NCBI GenBank assembly: GCA_002069125.1
Contig: MVZN01000024.1
Coordinates: 1-40,313 of the forward strand
Direction: 5' to 3'
Source of the DNA: Spirochaetes bacterium ADurb.BinA120
GTDB lineage: Bacteria > Spirochaetota > UBA4802 > UBA5368
Length of the DNA stretch: 40,313 bases
Position numbers and translations under genes: made by a program. The notes below the pieces were generated by a model, which saw nothing but the letters and a program-made list of their open reading frames with translations, was not told the origin of the DNA and made no database searches. How positions within the stretch are numbered: the first letter of the stretch is position 1; each line of letters opens with the position of its first letter. This document shows, piece after piece, positions 40,003 through 40,313 of the stretch.

Positions 40003-40313
40003 CACTCGTCTCCTTTATCGATTATACTGCCGTGAAACATGTCCTTTACCTTCTCTACCACCGGGCTGACAAGCGGAAGCTCCTCCGGCTCCGGCCGCGA
40101 TATCATGACCGCCTCCGGAAGAGGCGCGTCCGAGTTTCCCACATCCACGGAGTTCGCGGCTTCCGGGGCGTCCCTGGTCTCCACCGATACCGGGCTGCCC
40201 AGACGCCTGGATAACTCCTCTTTTATAAACGCGAGCTCTTTGGCGTCGATTATGCGGCTGTAAAAACCGTTTTCATCGCTTATGGGGAACGAAAGAATCA
40301 GACGGCCCTCCTC
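40002..40313 (-). CDS. dnaX: DNA polymerase III tau/gamma subunit (3' end only)
   Basis: The minus-strand frame is open from the window edge to a TGA at 40002, giving 103 C-terminal residues. They end VVEKVKDMFHGSIIDKGDE, and the VKDMFHG-x-I pattern matches the C-terminus of many DnaX proteins; position directly before ebfC-recR supports this. The ATPase region and the gamma frameshift site are outside the window, so identity rests mainly on context. The visible part holds an Asp/Pro/Glu-rich linker (about 45-80). Confidence 0.8.
   Translation of the reverse strand, partial: EEGRLILSFPISDENGFYSRIIDAKELAFIKEELSRRLGSPVSVETRDAPEAANSVDVGNSDAPLPEAVMISRPEPEELPLVSPVVEKVKDMFHGSIIDKGDE

Overview
This is a GC-rich, gene-dense bacterial chromosome segment with ordinary Shine-Dalgarno sites, several GTG/TTG starts and many TGATG or ATGA stop/start overlaps. 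I place it tentatively in the Spirochaetota, perhaps near Leptospira. The grounds are a PilZ-type protein resembling the Leptospira DUF1577 family, a lipoprotein with a relaxed lipobox, the FecR/PQQ proteins and the gene neighbourhoods. No rRNA or other taxonomic marker is present, so this is inference. There is no prophage, insertion sequence or CRISPR array.

Layout. (1) 1-14650, all minus strand: cheW-cheA-cheB, cheY, scpA-scpB, pheA-aroF-tyrA, cmk-rpsA, a membrane TPR protein, and rpmF-acpP-rnc (rnc is cut by the window edge). (2) 15042-20791: a lone 2-hydroxyacyl-CoA dehydratase activator homologue (plus strand) converges on a minus-strand operon of an ECF sigma factor, a transmembrane FecR/beta-propeller protein and a FecR/PEGA/beta-propeller lipoprotein. 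(3) 20889-26635, minus strand: zapA with an acidic coiled-coil gene, a beta-barrel gene, rplT-rpmI-infC, thrS and tRNA-Val(GAC). (4) 26830-31405, more accessory: an SDR oxidoreductase, a 490-bp non-coding stretch rich in inverted repeats, a SAM-methyltransferase-like protein, a WecG/TagA/CpsF glycosyltransferase homologue and a GAF-PP2C phosphatase. (5) 31820-40313: icd, a small membrane protein, rluD-tsaE-tsaB, the PilZ-type protein, a small lysine-rich basic protein, der, and the dnaX-ebfC-recR operon (dnaX cut by the window edge).

How the genes work together. Most of the window is housekeeping: translation (rpsA, rpmF, rplT, rpmI, infC, thrS, rluD, tsaE, tsaB), aromatic amino-acid synthesis, chromosome condensation (scpAB), division (zapA), ribosome assembly (der) and recombination (recR, ebfC, dnaX). 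The most notable parts are the ECF sigma/FecR/propeller operon, which looks like an envelope-sensing circuit with its own promoter and an 18-bp dyad, and a CheA kinase with a CheC-type phosphatase domain fused at its C-terminus in which only one of the two phosphatase motifs is intact. Smaller points are an apparent AUA start codon for infC, a tRNA-Val with C instead of U at position 33, and a WecG-family protein lacking the usual catalytic aspartate.
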